DNA of 64,000 nucleotides from Mortierella sp. BCC40632 (lineage: Eukaryota; Mortierellomycota; Mortierellomycetes; Mortierellales; Mortierellaceae): positions 1,047,501 through 1,111,500 of the forward strand of contig WAEK01000008.1 of NCBI GenBank assembly GCA_011634665.1, written 5' to 3'. Position numbers and translations under genes: made by a program. A model generated the notes under the pieces. The model searched no databases. It worked only from the letters and a program-made list of their open reading frames with translations, and was not told where the DNA came from. The number at the start of each line of letters is the position of its first letter. Position 1 is the stretch's first letter. This document shows positions 9,288 through 21,111 of the stretch, one piece after another.

Positions 9288-12200
9288 ATGTCGCGCATGC
9301 AGTCATTCCGCTGCAAAGACGCCGAGAGGGATACCGCCACGCTCGTTATCCGACGCGACCCAGGCCTAGGCATCGACATTGTCCTGTGGAGCAGTATCCA
9401 GGGCGCCTTTGGAGCACAGGACATCAAAATCTTCAAGGGTGATATGATGATTGAGCCTGAGCTCGGGGCTGACTTCGAGATGTAGGTAGAAAAGGCTTCT
9501 CCTTCTTAAGGAATCTTTTCTGCCAAGTAGTTCTTTGGACTTTTGCTCTAACACTCCTCTAAAAGCCTTATCCCAACGAGGATTAAAGCCTACCCGGACG
9601 ATGTCCTCGACGTTGTCTTGGCTTCTTCAATGAAGGTTCCTCCAGAAAGTCGTCCAAGCAACCACCAAGATACATCGATTAGTCGATCTGCTAGTCAATC
9701 TACCAGCACAGCCTCATTCCGGGATAACGCTCCCTCAATCAAGCTCATCAGGCAACCCAGTCCCGAGATTGGCGTGCCGGCTGCACAGGTCCTGCGAAGG
9801 GACATCGAAGATCCGTGTCAAAATTTTGTTTTCTATCCGAAGGAGGACTATGAAGACCACGACAATTATGAAGGCAACGAGGGCCACGATGAACACATAG
9901 ACTTCGAGAGCCCCAGTTACTATGATGGCCCTGGTGGCTACGAGGACTACGAGAGCCCTGATTACCGCGATGGCGACAGGGGCTACGAGGACCCCGATGA
10001 TGACGATGAAGCTCCGTGGGCTAGTGCAAATTCTTCTCCCACCTTCGCCTTTAAAAAGAACCCCGATACTACCCTCCATGAGAACCAATGGTCGGCTCCT
10101 CCAGATTTTAAAGGTCTGGGGTCTCTCCCAGGGTCCTATCCCACTATAGACAGCCGAAGCCTGTCGGATAATCATATCGACCCTAGAATGCTCTCGAAGA
10201 TGACCCTCAGTGAGAACCAATGGCTGACTCCTATAGACTCTCGGCTGATATCCTTCTTGCTTGGAACGAAGAACGCTTCGGAGGCACAGGAGCCAAGACT
10301 CTTCATCATTCTCCCAACTTCCTTCGACACCAATTTTGACCCTTTTATCTCTCCCTTTCGAGTCTATTTTCTTTGCGAGTGCGACCATGATAAGTTCCAT
10401 ATCGCTCGACATGAAGGATATCATGTGGACCATCCCATCAAGTTCCTTGAGGAGTATGGTACCTACCTTTTGTCGACCCTTCAAATGGTCGTTTCTGGAG
10501 TTACTGTTGACAAGGTGACTGTCCCTCCGCTGGACTTGTCAGAGATCTCAGAGTCTATTGGCACCATTCCACCGGGAATCAAGAATACCAAAGAGACAAC
10601 CGCACTTCTCCTAAGCAATGCCATCAAGTCTCTCCATGACAAGCTCCATCAACCGACCATGATCCATCCTCCGTTGGAATTGGATGTTGAGCTGCTTCTA
10701 TCCTTCCTCAACAGACAAGCGACCAAAGGGACGATTGGAGGACTATTCATGACAGTATCGTCTCCAGGTCGGATCAAATGGGTGTGCCATCAACATTTTA
10801 AAGAGACGAACAACCCACCCGATCTATTGGGTCAACTCTCCAAAATATCTCTTCACAATTACCTCTACAATCAACACTATGGATCGACGTTGATTGACTT
10901 GAGTTCGAGTCACCAGGCGAAACAGGTGTATAAGGCCATGTCATGGTCTAGTCTTTTGGTGGATCTGGCTATGAACTACTCCTTCCAATTGGATTATCAA
11001 GATATTCGCGATCTTCAAAATATCATTCATAGCGTCAAGGCGACCCAATTGACCTTGTCTGCAACTCGAGAAATGGGACAGCAGGCCAGCATTGGCCCAG
11101 AGTTGCTTCTCCCTTCCAAAAATCATATCCAAACTTTGAGGATCATGAATTTTAATCAGCAATGGGAACTCTTCACATGGACACCGGCCTTGAATCGACC
11201 ATGCAGTCTTCGGACTCTTGTTTTCGTGAACTGTGGATTCCCGGCGATGAAAGTGATCGAGTTGTATTTCAAGGCCGCCCCGACCCTAAGACAGTTCAGA
11301 CTGGTGGAAGAAGGAGGTGACTTAAAGACGGTGTGTGTTGTGAAGCGATTGGAGAGCATAAGGGGGGAGAAAATGGATTTCGAGTTTAAGATCCAAAAGT
11401 TTGAAAAAGAAGAGTCAGCGATGTTCCGGAACAAATCTCCGCTTTTGAAATGGCTCCAACAAATCGATGATCGATACTTCACTCGAGCCACCCTGGATAG
11501 TTCATTTGTAACCAAGGATGTCATGGAAGCACTCTTTTCCAGTAGCCCTTTGCTACGATCCGTGACCATCCTTTACCCTTCTTATATTGGTGTACTCGAT
11601 ATTATCGCCATTCAATCCATCCTAATCGACGACCCTTCGCTCAGGACAGTGAATTTGATATCCAGGCAGGATCTCTGGGACATTTCTGTAACCTATACTC
11701 GAGGGATCATCACCGAGATTTCGAGGCTGGGAGTAAACCAAGCAGAAGGACCTGGGATGATAGTGATCTTTAATTTGCTAGGAGACCGGTTTAGAATAAT
11801 AGACGACAAAACGTTTCCATGGAGGTACAGCGTAAATGAGGTGTCAACCGGATCCTGGCGTGAGAGGAATAGCAAGTTACTCCAGGATTTGATACAGAAA
11901 TGTCCCTCTATGATCCTCTTCAAGGTCATATTCAAGAAGCAAGATGTATTCCGAGATCGTGATACTATTTCGCATAGTCTGATGCTTACCATTTGGCGAA
12001 ATCTGGTTGTGATCGAGTTGGAGGAAAGTAAGGACAAGTCCTGGTGTAAGACCCTTTATGAATTGACGAGAAAGTTTGATTTTCCGTTGGTGGAAAGGGT
12101 GGTGATACACGATTTGGACTTTTCTTGGACCAAGGAAAAATCGCGACTGACCATGCTTGCCGACGCGGTCTCCAAATTGGGCAGGAGCAAGAAGTTGCAT

Positions 12201-12464
12201 CTCGAGTTCCGGAAGCCAAATTTGGGTAGTCGAGGATGGGGGATTCTGTTCAAGGCTTTGGAGTTTAAGGCCTTGCACCGCTTGAGTCTCAAGGTGGATA
12301 GCTTTTGGTCCAAATGGCCCCTGAGTTCGATCCGGGAGTTTGTCCCAAAGAATGAGGACTTGACAGTGGAACTTGTGGGCCTTCACGAATACGATCAATC
12401 GTCTTCGAGTCTAAGCAAATTGACGTCCGCTTTTCAAGGGAGAACCCGCCTCGAATTTACTTGA
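9288..12464 (+). CDS. Orphan family protein B: paralogue of protein A with an acidic Tyr/Gly/Asp-rich linker
   Basis: Two exons (9288-9481 and 9566-12464) give 1030 residues. The 84-bp intron has the donor inside GAGAT/GTAGGT and is phase 2 at the same codon as in the paralogue. Residues 1-90 open MSRMQSFRCKDAERD with TATLVIRR, GLGIDIVLWSSIQ and IEPELGADFE, and run into LIPTRIKAYPDDVLDVV in exon 2. The linker (about residues 155-212) is a YED/DGxGGYED-type acidic tract instead of the TQD heptads. The central module (RLFIILPT, FRVYFLCEC, FLEEYG) and the C-terminal leucine-rich region (CSLRTLVFVNCGFPAM, ending GRTRLEFT) align with the paralogue. The start is the ATG at 9288; an in-frame ATG 21 bp upstream is less consistent with the paralogue. 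No enzymatic motif is visible. Function is unknown. Confidence 0.82.
9838..10015 (+). repeat. Short acidic Tyr-rich repeat tract in orphan protein B
   Basis: Imperfect direct repeats encode units such as GGYEDYESPDY and GDRGYEDPDD. They replace the heptad-repeat linker found at the same place in the paralogue. Confidence 0.6.
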
Positions 12465-12866
12465 TAAATATACTTTTTCTATACTCTCTCGCTATTATTA
12501 CATCTTCTATTACTACCCCTTCCCCCCCATTGAACTTTACCTGGCTACACAACTCATCCGACCCAACGATAGTAAATACTCCAAATACATTGCTTTACAA
12601 TACCTTTGTACAACTTTTTTCAAAGGATAGTCGAGAGCAATCATTGTTGAACAAGTGGAGAGATGTCCGCTCAGTCACTAGTTTGTGTGAATTCGGATAA
12701 ATGACATGAATGGATTAAGTTTATATTTTATTCGTACTAACTCAAAGGGCGCATGATTCTGTATTTATGAAATGGAGACAGTAGTCATGGCAGCAAAAGA
12801 CGAAATATATATGTGGGTCATTAAGTTTCTTGTATTTATTTATTTTTTTTTTTTTTTTTTTTTTTT
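12465..12866. other. Convergent intergenic region with a T26 tract
   Basis: This 400-bp AT-rich stretch lies between the 3' ends of the orphan gene B and the large disordered-protein gene. A T26 run (12843-12868) overlaps the TAA stop codon of the minus-strand gene, so on that strand the stop is followed at once by about 24 adenines. No coding signal is seen. Confidence 0.5.
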
Positions 12867-15800
12867 TTACGCTTCTGCAAGTGCCAAAAGCTGAGCTCGC
12901 CACCGACGTTGAGTCTCCGGGAACCAACGCGCATGATCCATTCCAAGAACACAACTCTGTTCAAGCGTCAACAAGGATCTTGCCAATTGTGCTTCCGTGG
13001 TCGCGTTTCCGGTCTTGTCCAACCACTCTTGTTGATTCATCGTCAATGAAGTGATAGGATCACGTGGCATGGGCTCCCCCCAAGCAGAGACCTTGGCCGA
13101 ACCAAGGATCCCAGATTGCTCGAGTTCGATCATGATATAGGCAAACGAGGAGGTTGTCTGTGGTTGACGACTAAGCCAAGCTTGTCTCCGATTCGGAACT
13201 GACCCTGCCATTGCTGCCAAAGGCGTCGTTACAGAAAGAAAGCTCAAGGTCCGAGAGGACTCTGCAAGATGAGCCTCAAATTCATGCAACAATTCCAAGA
13301 GAACATCGAGATTGACAGGGGGTTCTGACCCAGTCGATCGACCTTGCTGTTGTTGCTGTTGAAGTTGTTCATACGATGGTGGAGGTACACCCTCATCGAA
13401 CCTATGTACATAGCCTTCCAAGGTCTGTCTCCGTCGCCTGTCCGTCTCTAGTACTTCTTGACGTTGCTGCTGAGGTGGCTGTTGCTGTCGCCAGGTTTGC
13501 AGTCGCTCCTCTTCTTCCTCACCATCATCCTCATCGTCGCCATTACTGTCCTGAGAATCTTCCGAGTCATATTCAGAAGACTCGTCGTCATCGTCCTCCA
13601 TGTCATCATCACTATCATAAACTCTGTATTGAGATGCTGGCAGAGTCCCTGACCTGGAAGAAGATTGACGAGAAATGTCCAACCCATGCAGAGTAGTCTG
13701 GGTTTCATGGGGCGATGGTAGTTGGGGATAATGTGGCACAACCCTAATACTGCTGCTACTGCTGTGCTGCACTGAAGATGTTAAAGTATTTCCATATCCG
13801 GATCCACCTTCGACATCCTCTGAATCCGAATCCGAATCCGATACAGAGTCGAACAATGATCCCGTGGCACAGGTATTGCCTGAACTCGTCGCATATCGGT
13901 ACTGAGCTGATGTTGGGAAATATCCTTGAGCATGTCGATGTCCAGTACTGACCGCCAGGGATCGTGGACGGTATGGAGGAGGTGGGGGTGGAGGTAATGT
14001 GGGTGATGTCGTGAAGGGTGATGGGCTTGCATATTGTTCATAAGGTGGCGAAGGTGGCTGTGATGGTCTACTAGCATCCTGGTCATTCAACTCGAGGATC
14101 AGATCCACATCTCGTCGTCGTCGACGGCTGGGCTCGGTCTCTGAGGTTGGCAGGCGTTGTGGACCCATTTCTTGAGAAAATTGACCCAAAGTGTAGTACT
14201 GAGCCTGGAATTGATGAGAATGACGTTGCCGTGGTGGGAGTTGCAGTAGTGGTTGAGGTGACTGAGATGCTATTGGGACCAGGGGAGGCGATGAGAATGA
14301 TCGTTGAGAAGGCGAGGACAAGGAGTCAGAGCTGGCAGTGACGGGCAATGAAGCCGAAGAAGCCGAACGGCTCGTGGAGGTAAAGCTCAGTCTGGGTGAA
14401 AAGTTGAACGAAGCTGACAATCGCCTTGCAAACTTTGTAGTCGAAGAGGTGGATTCGGATCGAGGTCGGGTGGCTGACTCTGGTCGAACTGAGCCCTCGC
14501 TCGGACTCTTGTCCCCACTGCCTGAGGAACGTCTCATGTACCATGACGCACGCTGAATCATGTTCCCACTGTTTCCGCTCGTCATGCATTCCTCAACCGA
14601 ACTTTGACCACCGCTTGTTGTTGATGATGATGTGTCTCGACTGTGATCCAGATCCTTTTTCTTTTTCTTTTTCTTGTCCAATGCCTTCTTTCCGTTCCGT
14701 GTCAGCTCTTTACCACTGTCAGAGCCAGAGGTCGTTGTGGATTTACTTCTCAGACCCTGCTGGTCAAGTGAATGGTGTTGTTGTAGTTCATCCGATGCGT
14801 GGGCTCCAAAAATTGCCAAGAGTGAATTTTTCCGGCTTCTGACATTGCGAGAGAAAATATCGGACAGTCGTCTGCGCTGCTGTTGTTGTTGCTGTTGTTG
14901 TTGTTGTTGAGAGGATCGAGTACTGGTCATGTTTGTTCCGTCATGATTTCTTCCACTATTACTATCGCTGCTACTGTTGCTGCCACTGCTATTATTGTTG
15001 CTGTTGCCACTAGCATGAGGGCCCGAGCTTGAATTTCCTGATGAGATGGTAGAACGTGTGGTGTAGCTACCAGGACGAGCATCAAGTGCAAAAGGAGGTG
15101 CAGTAGAAAAGTTCATCCGATAGCCAGCAAAATGGGACGAGACTGACTCTTGAAGCAATGGCTCGTGTCCCTGAACTTGGATTCGATTGGACTCGACGGG
15201 AACGGTGGTGGTGGTGGTGATGACCATCGTACCTGACTGCGACTGACCTGACGCTGTCTGTGACTCGATGTCTGTGGAGAGGGCGGTGTTTAGGTGATTT
15301 AAAGGAGCCGTTGTGGTGTAGCCCACGGTGGTGATATTAGTGGCTGCAGGTGGTATATCAAGTTTGGTCACCACGGAAGGAATTGAGGGTGTATTCTTCG
15401 TGTTGACACAAGAGATGATGGGCGTGGAAACAGGCGTGGTGTCGGGCGTGATGAGTCCGATATTGACTTGGGATCCTGGAATGGGCCCTCGGTTCGGATC
15501 GTCACCTGCCCCTGTATCAAGAGGAGCATAGGTATCGATGGGGTCCAAGAATGAGGCAGAGACAACGTGCAAGTGCTCTTGCATCGAGATCTGCGGCTTG
15601 GGGGGTATTGGGGGTGGCATAGTAGGTGTAGTTGAGGAGGAGAAGGGAAGGGAGAGTGTTGCGCAAGAGGAGGTGGAGGAAGAGACCGGTGATAGAGTGG
15701 TCGGTGATGGCAATGTGGCTGCTGATTCGGCGTCAAGTAACGTGATGACCGCCTGTGCAAGCTCTGTCAGGTGTAAGTGCATTGCACAGCGGTGACTGGC

Positions 15801-16328
15801 TTGGTTGCTGTTATGGATGTGGTTAGAATGGCTGCAGCCACAGTGGTTGCCGTTCTGGCCATGGTTTTGATCAACATCGCCTGATCTTGTGTTTGAGTAA
15901 CCGTGACTTGCCCCGAGCCCAATATCTGCTGTGCATGAGGTTGCAGAAAGCATGGTTTCGGCGGCCGGCTGGGACTCGAGGTGATCAGACGAGGTGGCGG
16001 GTATAAGAGTCGTGATAGCTATGAGTGATCAAAAGAGGAAAGAGTGTGCAGGCGAGAGAAAGTTGCAGGAATGAAGAAGGAAGAGATGAAGCGAGGAGAA
16101 GAGGAAAGGAGAAAGAGAGAGAAAGAGAGAAAGAGAGAATGAAAAAGAGAGAGAGAGAGAGTGGAGAGAGTAGAGTGGAGAGAGAAGAGTGGAGAGAATA
16201 GAGAAGAGAGAGAAGAGAGAGTGGAGAGGGAGAATGGAGAATGGAGAGAGAGAGAGAGAGAGAGAAAGAAAGAGAAAGAAAGAGAAAAGAAAGAGAGTTG
16301 TGAAATGGGAAAGAAAAATGAAGCAAGG

Positions 16329-16359
<31 letters not shown>

Positions 16360-16769
16360 GGATACAAAGCACATTGACCAGGCGTGAGAAATGGGAAATA
16401 TTAGTTCAAGCGACCCAAAAGACTACAACGTCTGAGTGCTGGGCCGAAAGTATCGCCGAAGCGATAAAAAGAGGGGTTGGATGAGATGTCCTTCGTTTGT
16501 CCGACACCTGCTTGCTCCCTTTCTAGCAGTGTTGCTTGCCTTTTTTTTTGCTTTGCCTGCTAACTCTTCCTGCTGAGCCTGCACCACTGCGTGGCACCAA
16601 ACTCTCTCTCTCTCTTCCCCGTCATTGCCCTCTGTCCAAAGAGGCATGTCAAAAATACCCATAAGACCGTGCCTGAATTTAGCCCTCTGATTGGAGGATT
16701 GGAGGAAGAGGGATCGCGTCCTCTTGCCATATGGGCCAGGCTTTGATTCGGAAGGGCCCATTCTTCTCT

Positions 16770-16802
<33 letters not shown>

Positions 16803-17774
16803 TTTAGTCAATCTCAATCCAACAGCAGCAACAGCATCCCTAACACGTCCACTTCCAGGTAAACGACCAACAGGGCAAAGTGGCTACGCCCTTTTCTTGT
16901 TCATCGTCCCCCTCCTCCCTTTTGTTCTCTTTTCTTTCTCATGCCTGACTTCCTTCAGACGCCCATTCCCGTTCCTCTCTTCGCCCCCCAACCCCCAACC
17001 CCCAACCCCCAACCCCTTCCTTTCCTTTCTTTTCCCTTTGCTCTCCACAAACTCTTTGTTCGAGTGTACTCACCTTGCGGTAGATCTTGTCTCTGATAGA
17101 GCTGAAGCTGTGAGCTGTCATTTACTTGAGCCACTCCCGGACCTACGCATTTATCTTCGGCCCTAGAATTTTCGTCTCCAGCGCAGTGAGCAGACAGAGT
17201 TGTCTCTAATGTTGTAGCCACTGTCGCTAGTGGTAAGGCAGGGGTCGACGGCGACAACAAGGATTGTATTTTCCGGAGCTCTCCTTCTGGCGAAGTAAAG
17301 GAAAATCTAGGGTCACAAAGACCCCTCCAATCCCGCTCGTGATCGCGGTCATGTTCATGCAAAACGCTATCACGACCGACCATTATTGGATCTTGCTCAC
17401 TTTCTTGTTGCTTGACCCCAATAATTAGAGGTGCCACCGCTAGCTCGTTTTCACTTGAACTTTGCTTCATCGGTTTGGTTGTGATGTCGAACGTCTCACA
17501 ATCGGTCTGCCTATCACTCCCTATATCATCACCATCGTGATGGATAGTAGCGGCTTGAGGGTCATGCTTCTCAACTCCCCCTTTAACAATGACCTTGTTC
17601 GATCCCTGCAGTCTTGGATGTGGTGACTTCAGCGCGCGCTGAGAAGTGATTCTAGCAGAGTACGATGGACCTGTCTGTGCTCCGTGCTCTACGTCCTCCC
17701 TGAGGGCTCTTGGTTCCACAGCGGGACCCTCTCGCTGTATCACCTGCAATAGTGGCCAGTGTCATTTTGAGAGT

Positions 17775-17810
<36 letters not shown>

Positions 17811-18061
17811 TAGAGAAAGATAGAGAAAGAGATAGAGAAAGAGATAGAGAAAGAGAGATAGTTTTTTTTTTTTTTTTTTTTTTGCTAGGTTAGTATCAGC
17901 GGACAGTGACGATTGTAGTTGTTGAGTCGCTCCCCATCTTTGGATGAGAATAGGGCTTGCCCCCTCCCCCCCTCAAACCAAAAAATCATTGGCGCATGGA
18001 TAGAGACAAGCCCGAAAAAAGAAAAGAACTTAAAAATAAAACTATGCATGAGGTTTGTACA

Positions 18062-18122
<61 letters not shown>

Positions 18123-19037
18123 TTTGTCCAACCAGGAATATACCTCGGAAGTAGCCTTGAACGTGGCAGTGTTGTTGCTAGTAGTACTAGGCTTCGTGAT
18201 CACCGTGCTATTCAAGAGGCGAGGCTTGGAAGAGTAGACAACCCAAGTACGTTCTCTCATCTCTTCTTGGATAGGGATGTAGGTAGCAGTAACAGAATGG
18301 ATGGGCGTTGGGAATGGACCCCGTTGCTGTCGTTGTGGCTCAGTGCGCTCGAGCCGCGATTGACAGGATTTCAGAAGCTCTTGAAGTTTTGCTTGACAAC
18401 TTTCCGAAAGACGGTCTGATCCCTCTTGGACAGAATCTTCTCTGCGTGAAACCACAGGAGGAGATGGGCTGGGTGAGGACTGAGAACAATAGTCGTAGGA
18501 AAGATCTAGACTCGATCGATGGTCAGAGTCCACATGGTTGGTAGGATCTGGAAGATGCGTGGGCTGGTGGTGCCCATCGCTGCAGCAGCTATGGCTATTG
18601 ATATCCATGCTGCTTCCCTGGGCTAAGTATGGCGAATCGGTAGTGGAGACCCGTGAAAAGAGAAGCGTCCCATTGTCGGTCCAGATGGACATCAACTGGG
18701 GGGCGATCCCTTCCAGATCCTTGAGAAGGACAGCATAAGACTTCTTAATGATATGTATGGGAACCTGACGGACATACACCCCGATGCTGGAAGTAGCATT
18801 CTTGGGTGAGGTGGATCTTGTTGAGGCAGTCAAGTGGACGCGACTAGAGTCCGACTCGGCGTCGTTGTCGCTGCTTGCGAGCGTATGTGGAGGAGTAGGG
18901 CTCTGTAGTAACCGAGGAAAGGGGGTGTCTGCTCCTTGCTTGTTAAAGTCGATAACGTTCGAGGAGCCATTTGATTCAGGAGAACTAGGCGACCTGTCTA
19001 TGACAAGGATCTGTTGGTAGGCAGCCCTTCGGATCAT
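12867..19037 (-). CDS. Large, mostly disordered protein with PPxY motifs and poly-Gln (1571 aa), unknown function
   Basis: Three exons (19037-18144, 17743-17074, 16018-12867) with intron phases 0 and 1 close into 1571 codons. The sequence is Ser/Thr/Pro/Gln-rich. Ordered-looking islands are GVYVRQVPIHIIKKSYAVLL near residue 90 and the C-terminal 140 residues, which read as a helical bundle ending RRWRAQLLALAEA. A glutamine tract of 11 is followed by basic phospho-type motifs RRRLSDIF and RSRKNSLL. An acidic stretch (DDMEDDDDESSEYDSEDS) and two PPxY motifs (PPPPYRP and PPPSYEQL) lie in the last third, candidates for binding a Rsp5/Nedd4-type WW domain. Exon 2 carries no known domain. I do not recognise the family; a signalling or trafficking scaffold is only a guess. 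Both introns contain low-complexity repeats. Confidence 0.7.
16019..17073 (-). other. Second intron of the large disordered-protein gene, repeat-filled, with a G-quadruplex motif
   Basis: A GT donor at 17073-17072 and an AG acceptor preceded by a pyrimidine-rich tract bound this 1055-bp intron. It contains GA-rich arrays (about 16085-16290), an A30 run (16329-16358), CT arrays (16770-16805) and at 16982-17016 four C5-type blocks separated by AA. On the transcribed strand these are four G5 runs, a textbook G-quadruplex sequence. Confidence 0.65.
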
Positions 19038-20127
19038 TGTTGTTTGCGGAGTGTATGTGTTTTTTTTTTCTACTGTACTACTGTCTAAAGTTCAAGCTTT
19101 CCTTTTCTCAAAAGAAGAAAAAAGGACTTTCGGGTGCCTATCCAGGATCGTTTTGAAAGAATGCACAATGACAAGTTCAGGAACAAAGTCAGTAATGGAG
19201 AATTTTAAATGTTTCATCCGACAGCTGGGCAGAGTGGAGCCGGACATACAGCTCTTCTAGGCTATTTTTTTCTTTTTCTTTTTCTTTTTTCAATGACCGG
19301 TTGCGGAAGGCGGATGAAAGGAAGACCGAGCAAAAGATGAATGAATGGCTGAGAGAGAGGGGAGAGGCTGAGAAATGAGAGTAGAGAATGAAAGGGGCAA
19401 AGCCAAGAGGGCGCCGTCTTGGTAAAAAAAACCCAGATTGTAGTAATATTCGGATACAGGAACGGGAGAGTGGGACGGAAGATCAATGGTGCGAAAGACC
19501 AAGTCGTGACCTGGTTGTTGAGAGGCGGTGTGTGTATGTGGGGAAGAAAAGAGAAGAAAAAGAAAAAGAAAAGAAAACCCTCCTGTATATATATAGCCAC
19601 AAAAGAATTCAGGAATTACAAAAACGCGAGACGCTTTCTATTTTCCATTGCAAGTTTCTCTATAGAGCGTGTGTGCAGCAACGAATAGAACGCCTCTTAG
19701 GCATGGAAAGGAGGCCTGGTTGGACCTTGTGCAAATAAAGGCCGACTCTACGCCCAAAGATGTATTGCACAGGACCTGAAAGGAGGGATGCAAACGATAG
19801 AGAGGAAAAGAATGAGAAAGAGAGAGACCAACACTGCTCTTTTAGGTTCGGAAAGAGTATTTCTGCTAAGGACGACAAAAAGACTGGTCCCATCCGTCTT
19901 CAAGGCATAATTCGATGCAGGGAAAAATGACAGATTCAATATTGCGTCCCTGAACAACAACAGCCTAGAAGAGGTAAGGGCTAGCACGGGTCTGTGTCGG
20001 CTTGATGGAATGACGCAGTAGGCAAAGGACAGAGTAGGGTGACTGATCTAGAACCGACTCTACGGCACAGGCAGGCAGAGAAGGTATGAAGAGGGGAGCA
20101 GAAAAGGGATAGGGGAAGGAAAGAGAG

Positions 20128-20166
<39 letters not shown>

Positions 20167-21065
20167 GGGAAACCTGCCAAGACGATAAAATGGCGCGTAT
20201 CAACTTTAAGATGGGCTGTTACCGAGTATTTAAAGAAGACGCGGGTCATACAATCATCGGTCTGAGCAGACGTCGGACAAAAGGGCTTTCACCAATGTGA
20301 TTTCGGCGTACCCTTGTCAGACAAGAACAGCCCTGTTGGAAGGTAGGAAAGAGGGGTAGCAGAAAATAAAGAAAAGGATCGAAAGGCAGGGTTCTGAAAG
20401 ACTCGTTTGTATGCGATCGCGTGTGTGGGCAGGAGTCGTGTAGTGCTGTATCGTGTCGTGTCGTGTGCCAAGGGGGGAGGGGGGCAATTAGACTCGAAGC
20501 AAGCTTATCCAACTGGACAAAAAAAGGAAGAAAAGGAAGAATTACCTGCAGACTCGGTTTCGATTCAAGGCGAGTCAAGGACAGGAGGATGGAGTTCGTG
20601 ACAGAAAAAAGAAGGGTGACGGAAGAAAAAAAGAGCGAGCCAACGAAGCAGGCAACAACAAGCAAGAGGCAAGAGAAACGGGGCAAAAAAAAAATAAAAA
20701 ATAAAAAATAAGGCAGACATCCAAGTCAGGGCGCACACAGGTCTATCAGCCAAGGCAGCAAGAGGGACATCAAACTATACAGTGGAGATGATGCTTCCTT
20801 TATGATAGACAGCAGTGATAGAAAAGAGGACAAGTAAAGGGGGGATGAGATTGAAGCATGGATCCCGCACCGATCCACTCTGCGTCGATCCCCATCGCCG
20901 CAGCCTCGGTTTCTTCATCTGTCATTCAGTCACGACTCATGGTCAGCCTCAAGGAACCAACCTTCTCGAATTGTCTGGACCGATCTGTGCTCGCGAGAAT
21001 TGCGTGGCCAGCCTAGCAGTTTGATCCCCTCTGCACGTAAAATAAACACGCACACACACAACACA

Positions 21066-21111
<46 letters not shown>

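Noticed and set aside
13376..15795. Several 60-130 codon frames antisense to the disordered-protein gene
   Set aside because: Shadow frames of biased Ser/Thr/Gln codons on the other strand.
16019..16377. Three overlapping minus-strand frames rich in Ser/Leu/Phe that look like membrane proteins
   Set aside because: They read a GA-rich array inside an intron; hydrophobicity is an artefact of CT codons.
16982..17016. Interstitial telomere
   Set aside because: The CCCCCAA unit occurs only about four times and does not match the usual fungal TTAGGG; kept as a quadruplex motif instead.
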